In this document: positions 1 to 6,642 of the stretch, one piece after another
Layout of the letters: every line of letters starts with the position of its first letter
Numbering within the stretch: position 1 is the first letter of the stretch
From: an uncultured Christensenellaceae bacterium
GTDB lineage: Bacteria; Bacillota; Clostridia; Christensenellales; Pumilibacteraceae
Direction: 5' to 3'
Assembly (NCBI GenBank): GCA_910588315.1
Contig: CAJUQF010000057.1
Span: 1,006-11,352, forward strand
Length of the DNA: 10,347 bases
The notes under the pieces: generated by a model
Databases searched by the model: none
The model's input: only the letters and a program-made list of their open reading frames with translations
Told to the model about the DNA's origin: nothing
Translations under genes and position numbers: made by a program

Positions 1-7
1 AACTAAA

Positions 8-36
8 AGTATACCCCCCCCCGCACAAAATGTCAA
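8..36 (-). promoter_or_regulatory. Leftward promoter with a 9-base G tract in its spacer
   Basis: On the minus strand a perfect -35 TTGACA (31-36) is followed by a 17-base spacer (14-30) and the -10 TATACT (8-13), five of six consensus bases. Nine of the 17 spacer bases are a single G run (C on the plus strand, 14-22). The sequence upstream of the -35 (37-90) is very A/T rich with A-tracts, like an UP element. Transcription should begin near position 1 and run out of the window, so the controlled gene is not visible. A homopolymer between -35 and -10 is the known architecture of phase-variable promoters. Phase variation here is inference. Confidence 0.75.
14..22. repeat. Homopolymer C9 (G9 on minus strand)
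   Basis: Nine consecutive C form the longest G/C homopolymer in the window, set in otherwise A/T-rich intergenic sequence. It lies wholly inside the spacer of the leftward promoter at 8-36. Such tracts can change length by slipped-strand mispairing, and assembly error in homopolymers is the other possible source of length differences. Confidence 0.85.
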
Positions 37-130
37 GTATTTTTCACAATATTTACAATTAATCATATTTTTTTACGTTTTTTATTTGCATATGTGCGAT
101 TCGCATTACTTATATTTTTACACGATAAAA
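37..130. other. A/T-rich intergenic stretch with a short palindrome
   Basis: This stretch between the leftward promoter and the operon terminator holds no gene I can support. It is strongly A/T rich, with several T or A runs. The perfect 5+1+5 palindrome TGCGATTCGCA at 95-105 lies about 60 bases upstream of the -35 box at 31-36 and could be an operator or activator site. That role is speculative. Confidence 0.4.
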
Positions 131-165
131 TACGACGGAACGAACATCGCGTTCATTCCGTCGTA
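131..165 (-). terminator. Intrinsic terminator of the DUF975/cyclophilin-like operon
   Basis: A 15-base-pair inverted repeat (131-145 with 151-165) encloses a 5-base loop, 17 bases downstream of the cyclophilin-like stop codon. Read on the minus strand it is followed by a T-rich tail (ATTTTAT). The only non-Watson-Crick pair is a G-U wobble in minus-strand RNA, whereas it would be an A-C mismatch in plus-strand RNA. This supports use on the minus strand. Confidence 0.82.
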
Positions 166-181
166 CAGATTCGATATTTAT

Positions 182-1183
182 TTACTGCTTTCCTACCCAG
201 CTAACAAGCCGTCTGCTGCCGCTTACATCATTGCCGTCCATGTATTTAAGAAAATCAAAATTTTTCCATTTCTTGTCGTCGAGATTATATACCTTTACGC
301 TTTCGATCTTTATATTAGGCGTAGGCGGACGCCATTTATATCCGCTCGATATCGCGGTATTGTCCGCCGCAGTGCGACGGATCGATTGGATATTCTTTAT
401 GGTTTCATCGTTGAGCGCATGCCCGACCATCGTGCATTCTATGCCGCTTATATTACCCGGTACTACTTCCGAGTAATCGCCGTAATAAAATTGGAACTCG
501 GTTGCCGTGTCGTTATATCTGAATGTAAGCGCGCCGAGCTGATGTATCACGTTATCGCTCTTGCCGTCCCTGTCCGCACGCAGTCTGTATCCGAACTTGT
601 CCGTCACTTTACGGAATTTACTCGACGCAAGCGCGTCGAAACTCTTACAAAAACTCTCGCTGTTGCTGCGGTGCTTTGTGCGCTCGTAACTCGACGCCGA
701 CGTACTGCCGTCTGTCGGTTGCGCATCATAGCCGCCGAATCTGAGCCAGCCGCCCTGCGCGTCGTAAAATACCGTGTTGTCGAAATATCCGTTTTTGGCA
801 AGGAATATAAAGTTAGTCGCCGCCGTATCGTACTCTTCCTCGTCGATCACATATTCCAATACCATGCCGTTAGATAAATTAAACCGCGCTATCACGTCGT
901 TGTATCCTCTGTACGGATTGACGATATACATTATGACAGGCACTATAAGCGCTATTACGATCAATAGCACGGCAAGCGCAACGACTCCGCCGATAACCAA
1001 TGCGGAATGTTGGGCTTGTCTTTGCGAGCGCAACATCGCTTGCTCGGGCGTAAGCGAAACATTCTGCTGTTTTACCGGCGACACGGTGGTTTTTGATTTA
1101 TAGCCGGATTTTTTTTCTTCGGCAGCGGCACGTTTTGCCTTACGTTCCTTTGCCGTCAATGAATAATCACGTTGTTTTTTCAA
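182..1183 (-). CDS. Membrane-anchored, degenerate cyclophilin-like protein
   Basis: The protein has 333 residues. Residues 1-60 are polar and Lys/Arg/Glu rich, residues 61-88 are one long hydrophobic helix, and the rest would lie outside the cell by the positive-inside rule. Residues about 100-305 resemble a cyclophilin peptidyl-prolyl isomerase fold. The stretch NFIFLAKNGYFDNTVF (124-139) matches the family's 'NF..La..GyYd.tvFHR' region, TATEFQFYYGD (226-236) sits where 'SQFFI' is expected, and a GHALND...I segment (254-268) fits the 'G.V..G...v..I' end. The catalytic FHR is FYD here (139-141), so the essential Arg and the His are missing. Isomerase activity is therefore doubtful, and it may be a structural or chaperone relative. 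The start is TTG, chosen because GGAAGG lies six bases upstream. It is 19 bases downstream of the DUF975-like gene and surely cotranscribed with it. Confidence 0.68.
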   Translation of the reverse strand: MKKQRDYSLTAKERKAKRAAAEEKKSGYKSKTTVSPVKQQNVSLTPEQAMLRSQRQAQHSALVIGGVVALAVLLIVIALIVPVIMYIVNPYRGYNDVIARFNLSNGMVLEYVIDEEEYDTAATNFIFLAKNGYFDNTVFYDAQGGWLRFGGYDAQPTDGSTSASSYERTKHRSNSESFCKSFDALASSKFRKVTDKFGYRLRADRDGKSDNVIHQLGALTFRYNDTATEFQFYYGDYSEVVPGNISGIECTMVGHALNDETIKNIQSIRRTAADNTAISSGYKWRPPTPNIKIESVKVYNLDDKKWKNFDFLKYMDGNDVSGSRRLVSWVGKQ

Positions 1184-1202
1184 GAGTTACCTTCCGAAGT
1201 TA

Positions 1203-2849
1203 TTACTTATTGTTTAACCGCTGTTCGCGTTCTCGCCTTATGCGCTCTGCCCGCTCCGATCTGTCCGAACCACCCGACCCGGCGGATTGCGCGTTTCGCC
1301 GTTCGTGCAGTGCGGCGCGATCTCTTGCTATACGTTCTTCCGCCTGACGTCTGCGCTCGGCGGCTTCGGCACGCCTGTCGATACGAGCATCCGGCGCCGG
1401 CGGCGTTTCCCGCTCTTCGACCGATGCTTGAACGACCGGTTCTACGACGACCTGCGCCTGAGTATCGTTCGACGGAACTGCGTCGCCGTTATTCTGTTCC
1501 GACTGCTCCGACTGTACTTCCGCCTCGAACATATCGAAATTCTTTAAGAACTCGTCAAGCTCGTTGTCACTGATGACAGGCGTCGCGTCTTCCGCGGGAA
1601 CTGCGGGTTGCGGCTCGACGACGTTCTGCGCAGGCTGCTCTATAACGGGTTCCGCTTCGACGACAGGCTCCACACCGAAATCGTCATCGAAATCATCGGC
1701 ACGCCGTCTTGCGGCGTCTACGTCGAAATAATTGACTGCGGGCGCATCCGGTTTCGAATTGGAATATATCCCCGATATGACCTTATTCTTGCGTTCTGCG
1801 AAGGCGGATATCTCCTCCGCGGAAAGCGTGCGTTCCGTCTCTACAAGTCCGGTACCGTCGATCTTACGTTCTATCGAGTCCGGCACCGCCTCTTTAGTTC
1901 GCTTGCCGCGCTTTTCTTCTTTGGTCTTTTTATCCTTGTTCGCCTTTTTATTGTCCGCCACCGGCATGATAGGCACTTCCGGCACGTCGTCGATGACCGT
2001 GTTATCCTGCTCCGCCTCGAAATCGCGCATTGCCGCGTTCATATCCATAACGTCCTCTTCGGCAAGCGTATCGATCGGAGCCGGACCCTGCGGCTGAGAC
2101 TGCTGCACGGGTTGTTGCGCTTGCTGCTGCGGCGCGATGGTCTGACCGGGTTGTTGAGGATACTGTTGTGGACTGACGGGCTGCGGTTGCAGATAATAAA
2201 CCGCTTTATCGCCTTGGAGATTGCGCTTGTAGTATACTGTTTTGATCAAATGCGTATACGGCGCAATAAATATAAAACCGAGTCCGAGCGTCAACACGCC
2301 CAAAACATACCAACCGAGAAGCGACATGCACAGCGAAAAATACGTGCCTGTCTTGCCGCTCATTACTTTATTGGACGCCGTGAGCGCCGTCGACGCGCGC
2401 ATTTTGGGATTTGCTATAAGCAAATAGTTTGCCATCGACGTTCTCATAAAGTATATTACGCCGGGCACGATAAAACATAAAAGCAACAGAAAACCCAAAA
2501 CGGTGCGTTTCAGACTCAAAAGCAATATTTTCGTTATGTTGCTGCGCGCAAGCGTTTCGCCCAGCCTGCGTATGTTATACGGCTTACACCGATACGTCGC
2601 CAGATAAAAGTCGGTCATGGCAAAGTTTATCATGCCGATACCGACTATCGCGATAAGTCCGAGCAGGATACCGTAACACATCATAACGATCGCGGCGACG
2701 GTGTTCACGCCCAAACTCACGCTGGACATTACGACGAGCGCAACCAACGTTATAAAGATCGCAAACTCGACCGTGTATATCACGATCGATTGGTGCATAT
2801 TGAGCGCGAGCTTATGCCGCGCTTCTTCTTTTATGTCCTTTACGGTCAT
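1203..2849 (-). CDS. DUF975-like membrane protein with long disordered cytoplasmic tail
   Basis: The protein has 548 residues. Residues 1-210 form a four-helix membrane domain (helices about 21-43, 52-80, 108-135 and 170-198) with an amphipathic start (IKEEARHKLALN) and the segment VPGVIYFMRTSMANYLL (128-144), typical of the DUF975 family of unknown function. That family is usually about 200-250 residues, so the last 330 are an addition. In order the tail has a Gln/Pro-rich linker (220-258), an acidic part (259-292), a Lys-rich part (300-321), a mixed acidic part with a possible helix DNELDEFLKNFDMFEAEV (428-445), and a terminal Arg/Glu-rich helix (about 489-546). Arg and Lys after helix 4 put the tail in the cytoplasm. 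It is the first gene of a two-gene operon with the cyclophilin-like gene, driven by the promoter at 2917-2945. The Shine-Dalgarno site is weak. Family assignment is from memory of the motif pattern. Confidence 0.65.
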   Translation of the reverse strand: MTVKDIKEEARHKLALNMHQSIVIYTVEFAIFITLVALVVMSSVSLGVNTVAAIVMMCYGILLGLIAIVGIGMINFAMTDFYLATYRCKPYNIRRLGETLARSNITKILLLSLKRTVLGFLLLLCFIVPGVIYFMRTSMANYLLIANPKMRASTALTASNKVMSGKTGTYFSLCMSLLGWYVLGVLTLGLGFIFIAPYTHLIKTVYYKRNLQGDKAVYYLQPQPVSPQQYPQQPGQTIAPQQQAQQPVQQSQPQGPAPIDTLAEEDVMDMNAAMRDFEAEQDNTVIDDVPEVPIMPVADNKKANKDKKTKEEKRGKRTKEAVPDSIERKIDGTGLVETERTLSAEEISAFAERKNKVISGIYSNSKPDAPAVNYFDVDAARRRADDFDDDFGVEPVVEAEPVIEQPAQNVVEPQPAVPAEDATPVISDNELDEFLKNFDMFEAEVQSEQSEQNNGDAVPSNDTQAQVVVEPVVQASVEERETPPAPDARIDRRAEAAERRRQAEERIARDRAALHERRNAQSAGSGGSDRSERAERIRREREQRLNNK

Positions 2850-2875
2850 CGAGCAATGCTTACCAACTTTTACTA

Positions 2876-2887
2876 TTTACGGGTAAA
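2876..2887. promoter_or_regulatory. Operator-like palindrome TTTACGGGTAAA in the 5' leader
   Basis: This 12-base imperfect palindrome has TTTAC/GTAAA arms and a 2-base centre. It lies in the untranslated leader of the DUF975-like gene. The 9-base piece ATTTACGGG (2875-2883) recurs in the same orientation at 2949-2957, just upstream of the -35 box. Two copies flanking a promoter look like repressor or activator sites. The binding protein is unknown and the copies could be chance. Confidence 0.35.
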
Positions 2888-2916
2888 GAATCGACTATAC
2901 AACTCCCCGTATACTC

Positions 2917-2945
2917 ATTTTACAGTATTTGCATTATTTTGTCAA
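2917..2945 (-). promoter_or_regulatory. Sigma-A-type promoter of the DUF975/cyclophilin-like operon
   Basis: On the minus strand there is a perfect -35 TTGACA (2940-2945), a 17-base spacer, and the -10 TAAAAT (2917-2922), five of six consensus bases. The start point should be near 2910, giving a leader of about 60 bases before the DUF975-like start at 2849. The stretch between this gene and the pseudouridine synthase stop (2850-2974) holds nothing else I recognise as a gene. Confidence 0.8.
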
Positions 2946-2974
2946 TACATTTACGGGCAACACAAATTCCAAAT

Positions 2975-3826
2975 TTATATCCTTTTTAAAAAATTCAGAT
3001 CGAATTTACTTTCCGTTTCGAAAACTCTGCCGTTGAGATAGTCGCATTTGCCTTTCAATCCGGTAAATACGAGTTTGACCGCCGCGAGCATTTGCGATTC
3101 GGGCGCACCGTCCGGCGCGTTTACTCCCGCGATCCCGTATTTATGCTCGCCTATTATAGGACATCCGATAAAGCCCATGTGCGCTCTTATCTGATGTGTT
3201 CTGCCCGTATGAGGATATACGTCGAGCACAGCCGCGCCGCCTATGCGCTCGACTACCTTATATTCGGTTATCATGGTTTTGTAATCGGGTTTGGGAACGG
3301 CGGATACTATCGCTATGCTTTTGTCTGTCAAAACTTTTATATATGCGGTGAGCGTCGCGCCGTCGGATTCCGGCGCGGGATAAACTACCGCACGGTAAAC
3401 TTTTTGAACGCGACGCTCCTTAAACGCGTCGGTAAGCTCTTTCTGCACCTGCTTGGATTTTGCGAATACTATAAGTCCCGTCGTATTTGTATCGAGCCTA
3501 TGCACCGAAAAAAGCGGAGCATCGTAAATCTGCGGCAAAGCATCGTAAGCCGTACGTTTCGGCTTGTCGAAAACAACAATATTTTCATCGTCGTAAACAA
3601 TATCGAGCCGAGGAAGTTCCACTTGCAACTCGTCGGGAATAAATACGTTTACGGCATCGCCGGCATCCAAAAAGACGTTGTTTTTTTGACGCTTGCCGTT
3701 TATGCGCACTTCGCCGTTCCGTACCAGAATATGCGCTTTCGCGTTGCTAAGTCCGGCTATCTTGCGCGCGAGAAACACCGCCACGCGTTCGCTTTTTTCA
3801 CTTTTGAGTTCGAGTTTCTTTCCCAT
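2975..3826 (-). CDS. RluA-family pseudouridine synthase with S4 domain
   Basis: The enzyme isomerises uridine to pseudouridine in RNA, probably 23S rRNA, in the cytoplasm. The protein has 283 residues. An N-terminal S4 RNA-binding domain (about 15-62, ARKIAGLSNAKAHILVRNGEV) is followed by the catalytic domain. The catalytic motif HRLDTNTTGLIVFAK (109-123) carries the nucleophile Asp112, and PHTGRTHQIRAHM (205-217) is the second family signature. Length and domain order are normal for RluC/RluD-type enzymes, but the target uridine cannot be told from sequence. The ATG has AAGG seven bases upstream and lies inside the end of feoB (29-base overlap), so translation is probably coupled. It is the last gene of the nrdR-feoA-feoB operon. 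No clear terminator follows it. Confidence 0.92.
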   Translation of the reverse strand: MGKKLELKSEKSERVAVFLARKIAGLSNAKAHILVRNGEVRINGKRQKNNVFLDAGDAVNVFIPDELQVELPRLDIVYDDENIVVFDKPKRTAYDALPQIYDAPLFSVHRLDTNTTGLIVFAKSKQVQKELTDAFKERRVQKVYRAVVYPAPESDGATLTAYIKVLTDKSIAIVSAVPKPDYKTMITEYKVVERIGGAAVLDVYPHTGRTHQIRAHMGFIGCPIIGEHKYGIAGVNAPDGAPESQMLAAVKLVFTGLKGKCDYLNGRVFETESKFDLNFLKRI

Positions 3827-5834
3827 AGTTTTGCCTTGAAAGTATTTTGTTTTTGCGCCTGCCGCGCTTTATACGGGCAAGTATCGCGATAGTAAACGCA
3901 GTTGCGGCAACGACCGACGCGACCGCGGCAAGAGTTATCCAAAACGCCGTCCGATCATACTCGAACAAGCATGCCGCTTGATAGTAAACAAGCGATACGA
4001 TATAAGCGGTTACCGTGTGAACGAACACTGACAAAGCCGCGCTTTTTGCACCGTTCTCCTTGGCAAGCGCCGATACCGTCGCCACACACGGAACGTACAA
4101 ACACGTGAATATCATAAAAGACACCGCCGCGTGTATGCCGTTACCGAATACCGTATCGTATCCGCCGAGCGACACTATCACAGATATGACGGTCTCTTTT
4201 GCCGCTAAGCCCGAAATGAGCGCAGTAACGGCACGCCAATTCCCGAACCCGAGCGGAACGAATATCGGAGAAATAAGCCCCGCAAACGTACTCATAACGC
4301 TTGTTTCTCCGCCGCCGGGAATAAACCCGTCCGCGACGGAAAAGTTGCACAGCGCCCACATAACGACGCTTACGGCAAGCACGACCGACCCGATACGCAA
4401 TACGAAAGACGAAATATTGTGAAGAACTACGCTTATCACTCTGCCGGCGCGCGGCACTCTGTACGGCGGTATCTCCATAATAAGTTCGTTTTCTTCGCCG
4501 CGCGATCCGTGTATGACGGACATTATCTTGAGTACCGCAAGCATTGAGGCAAAGCCTATAACGTACATCGCCGCAAAGTACAGCCCCGACAAACCGAAGT
4601 ACGCGCATATAGACGTAAAAACCGCAAGCCGCGCACTGCACGGACAAAACGGTGCGGCGAATGCCGCCCGTGAGCGTCTGAGTTCGCCGGCGATACCGCG
4701 TGTCGCCAATACCGCAGTCGCAGAACAGCCCAAGCCCAAAACGACCGAAAACGCCGCCCTGCCGCTCAGTCCGAACTTTTTGAAGAAATCGTCCGTCAGG
4801 AACGCGACGCGGCTCATATATCCGCTGTCCTGCAATATCGCCGTAAGCAAAAACATAAGGACCACTTGCGGCAGGAATGCGAGCGTCGAACCGATGCCGG
4901 ATATCACGCCGTCGCATATCAACGACGAAAACACGGGCTGCATTTCGATTTTTCCGACGGCGTCGGTCGCCATGTTCACAAGCTTAGTCAACAGGTCGGA
5001 CAGCGGTCGCCCTGCCTCGAAAGTTATCGCAAACACCGCGGTCATTACCACGAAAAATATGGGCAATGCGAGCTTGCCGAGTACTATCCCGTCGATTGCG
5101 GGCGTTCTGTCCTTTCTCGACACGCGCGATATAACACCGTTCAAGATGTTATCTATATAGTCATAGCGCAATCGCGCCGGCAGATCTCTATCCGTAACCG
5201 AACAGCTTTTACAGTCTCCCGGGCATACGCCGGTCGCTGCGATCACATCCTCGTCGCATTCCATTGTTTTAAGAGCAAAAAACGCTCGATCCGCGTTAAG
5301 GTGTTCGCTGCGACTCAATTTATCCGAAACGGCTTTGACGCGCGGATCTGACAAATAGCTCGGCGGGTTTGCCGTCCTTGCTTTGCCTGCGATTTCGCGT
5401 ATCTCGCGTTTTGTCACGGCACGATACGAAGTACCGATAACAGGCACGCCCAGTCTGTCTGCGAGCAAATTTATATCTATGCCGCAGCGCGCCTCGTCCA
5501 TCATGTTTACGGCTAGCGCAACTTTTTTGCCCGCCTCGACGAGCTGCATAAACATATACAGGTTGCGCCGAAGGTTGTTTGCCTCCGCTACGTAAATCAC
5601 GGCATCGTAATCGCCGTTAATGATACTGTCACGCGTTATACGCTCTTCCGCGGTGCGCGGAGTAAGCGAATATGCTCCGGGAAGATCGGATAGGTATACG
5701 CCGTTTTCCATGCGCTTTTCCCTAACACCTACCGTTACACCGTGCCAATTCCCGACAGGCTCGTCCGAGCGCGTAAGCTTGTTAAAAAGCGTCGTCTTTC
5801 CTACGTTCGGATTTCCGCACAGTGCGATTTTCAT
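3798..5834 (-). CDS. feoB: Ferrous iron transport protein B (FeoB)
   Basis: This GTPase-linked inner-membrane permease takes up Fe(II). From the ATG at 5834 it has 678 residues. The G domain has GNPNVGKTT (7-15), the switch I region (28-35), DLPG (50-53) and NMMD (110-113). A helical part follows to about 245, then the membrane domain with Gate regions around 320-430 and 525-590, including GLAAKETV and FTCLYVPCVATVSAL. Differences from typical FeoB are GLGCSATAVLATR (367-379) where GxGCNVPAIMATR is usual, APFCPCSARLAVF (394-406) where FMSCSARLPVY is usual, and a linker Cys cluster C193, C204, C208, C211. I prefer ATG 5834 over the in-frame GTG at 5846 because GGTGG lies eight bases upstream and the protein then begins MKIALCGN. 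It overlaps feoA by 53 bases and the pseudouridine synthase gene by 29. Confidence 0.93.
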   Translation of the reverse strand: MKIALCGNPNVGKTTLFNKLTRSDEPVGNWHGVTVGVREKRMENGVYLSDLPGAYSLTPRTAEERITRDSIINGDYDAVIYVAEANNLRRNLYMFMQLVEAGKKVALAVNMMDEARCGIDINLLADRLGVPVIGTSYRAVTKREIREIAGKARTANPPSYLSDPRVKAVSDKLSRSEHLNADRAFFALKTMECDEDVIAATGVCPGDCKSCSVTDRDLPARLRYDYIDNILNGVISRVSRKDRTPAIDGIVLGKLALPIFFVVMTAVFAITFEAGRPLSDLLTKLVNMATDAVGKIEMQPVFSSLICDGVISGIGSTLAFLPQVVLMFLLTAILQDSGYMSRVAFLTDDFFKKFGLSGRAAFSVVLGLGCSATAVLATRGIAGELRRSRAAFAAPFCPCSARLAVFTSICAYFGLSGLYFAAMYVIGFASMLAVLKIMSVIHGSRGEENELIMEIPPYRVPRAGRVISVVLHNISSFVLRIGSVVLAVSVVMWALCNFSVADGFIPGGGETSVMSTFAGLISPIFVPLGFGNWRAVTALISGLAAKETVISVIVSLGGYDTVFGNGIHAAVSFMIFTCLYVPCVATVSALAKENGAKSAALSVFVHTVTAYIVSLVYYQAACLFEYDRTAFWITLAAVASVVAATAFTIAILARIKRGRRKNKILSRQNYGKETRTQK

Positions 5835-6066
5835 TGTCAGCGCCACCCACCGTTTCGATTATTTGCACGATCCCCGCCGTTTCCGCGGAAACGGCTGCGG
5901 CAAAACCGACGCCGAACTCGGCAAGCACCGACCGTTTTGTACGCGCGCGCACCTTAAACGTCGAGCCGATAAGCCCCATATCGACGAGCCTGCGATGAGT
6001 ATCGCCGCTGCCGCCGACGGACACTATTTTGCCTGTTCTTTGCGCCGAACGATCGAAAAGGGTCAT
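5782..6066 (-). CDS. feoA: Ferrous iron transport protein A (FeoA), SH3-like
   Basis: This small cytoplasmic SH3-like partner of FeoB is thought to modulate FeoB-dependent Fe(II) uptake. The protein has 94 residues. Residues 10-71 carry the family pattern: a turn near GKIVSVGGSGDTHRRLVDMGL (11-31) where most members have a 'L.dmGl..G' segment, then GSTFKVRAR and a last strand GIVQIIE. FeoA is normally about 70-80 residues. The extra charged tail (72-94) is encoded mostly by the 53-base overlap with feoB and is probably a by-product of that overlap. The start ATG lies five bases after the nrdR stop, and its weak ribosome site (AGTAGG) overlaps that stop, suggesting translational coupling. Confidence 0.88.
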   Translation of the reverse strand: MTLFDRSAQRTGKIVSVGGSGDTHRRLVDMGLIGSTFKVRARTKRSVLAEFGVGFAAAVSAETAGIVQIIETVGGADNENRTVRKSERRKDDAF

Positions 6067-6071
6067 ATCGC

Positions 6072-6518
6072 CTACTTAAATGCGTTGATAAATTCGATAA
6101 ACGACGTGACGTCGCGGAAGTCGCGGTACACCGACGCAAAACGCACATACGCGATCTGATCGAGTTCCTTTAATCCTTCCATGACAAGTTCGCCTATCTT
6201 TTTCGATGAAATTTCCTGCTCGAGCGAATTGTAAACCTGCTTTTCCACCGACGCGACGAGCGCTTCGATCTCTCTCGCGCCGACGGGACGTTTCTCGCAA
6301 GCTTTGATTATGCCCGATTTGACTTTCATCGGATCGAACTGTTGACGAGTTCCGTCATGCTTTACGACAAGTACGGGCGTCGATTCGATCACTTCGTAAG
6401 TGGTAAAACGTTTACCGCACTGCAAACATTCGCGACGGCGGCGTATGCTGTTGCCCTCGTCGGTAGAGCGTGAATCCACGACCTTGCTTTCCGCGTTACC
6501 GCAATAGATACATTTCAT
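6072..6518 (-). CDS. nrdR: Transcriptional repressor NrdR
   Basis: NrdR senses ATP/dATP and represses ribonucleotide reductase genes. The protein has 148 residues, the family's normal length. The N-terminal zinc ribbon has its four ligands at C3, C6, C31 and C34 (MKCIYCG...ECLQCGKRFTTYE), with the arginine-rich SIRRRR between the pairs. The ATP-cone follows at about 49-139 (VVKHDGTRQQFD..., ending AYVRFASVYRDF). The start is supported by AAGGA ten bases upstream and by alignment of the first Cys pair. It is the first gene of the nrdR-feoA-feoB-pseudouridine synthase operon. I recall nrdR near sigG and ylmC in Clostridia, and that neighbourhood is present here. I found no convincing NrdR box at its own promoter. 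Confidence 0.96.
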   Translation of the reverse strand: MKCIYCGNAESKVVDSRSTDEGNSIRRRRECLQCGKRFTTYEVIESTPVLVVKHDGTRQQFDPMKVKSGIIKACEKRPVGAREIEALVASVEKQVYNSLEQEISSKKIGELVMEGLKELDQIAYVRFASVYRDFRDVTSFIEFINAFK

Positions 6519-6547
6519 AATACGTTTATCCTTTATGTATTATGATT

Positions 6548-6576
6548 ATTGTAACATATTGTTCGGGATTTGTCTA
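6548..6576 (-). promoter_or_regulatory. Sigma-A-type promoter of the nrdR-feoAB operon
   Basis: On the minus strand there is -35 TAGACA (6571-6576), a 17-base spacer and -10 TACAAT (6548-6553), each five of six consensus bases. The leader to the nrdR ATG is about 25 bases. A sequence resembling one half of a Fur site (ATAATCATAAT) falls at 6541-6551, overlapping the -10 box, but without a matching left half. The rest of the 6519-6642 gap contains a weak 6-base-pair hairpin (6605-6623) after ylmC. Confidence 0.78.
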
Positions 6577-6604
6577 CTTTAAGAGCAAAATATAACGGCG
6601 CCGA

Positions 6605-6623
6605 TATCGATATTTTGTCGATA
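6605..6623 (-). terminator. Weak hairpin after ylmC, possible terminator
   Basis: The inverted repeat TATCGA (6605-6610) / TCGATA (6618-6623) with a 7-base loop lies 20 bases past the ylmC stop. It is followed on the minus strand by the 8-base palindrome CGGCGCCG and then TTATATTTT. The stem is short and the T-rich part is not adjacent, so termination is uncertain and read-through into nrdR is possible. Confidence 0.25.
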
Positions 6624-6642
6624 CGAACAGAGTGCTACTATG

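Noticed and set aside
86..877. Long plus-strand open frame opposite the cyclophilin-like gene
   Set aside because: It is antisense to a gene with recognisable fold motifs, has no ribosome site, and its composition is an artefact of codon bias on the other strand.
1608..2480. 290-codon plus-strand open frame opposite the DUF975-like gene
   Set aside because: Arg/Leu-rich translation without domains, antisense to a gene with a promoter and transmembrane segments; a shadow.
2850..2916. Nine-codon TTG leader peptide in the DUF975 leader
   Set aside because: GGGGAG directly abuts the TTG with no spacing, and there is no attenuator hairpin or biased codon run.
3092..3892. 266-codon plus-strand open frame opposite the pseudouridine synthase gene
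   Set aside because: Fully antisense to a gene with intact catalytic motifs; no ribosome site or recognisable domain.
4141..4917. 258-codon minus-strand frame inside feoB
   Set aside because: Different frame of the same strand as feoB, Arg-rich and featureless; feoB motifs are continuous through it.
6536..6556. Fur-like site at the nrdR-feoAB promoter
   Set aside because: About 10 of 13 bases match one half of the Fur consensus, but the left half does not fit and the region is A/T rich, so chance is a fair explanation.
6519..6642. NrdR box at the nrdR promoter
   Set aside because: No pair of 16-base boxes resembling the NrdR consensus could be found by eye.
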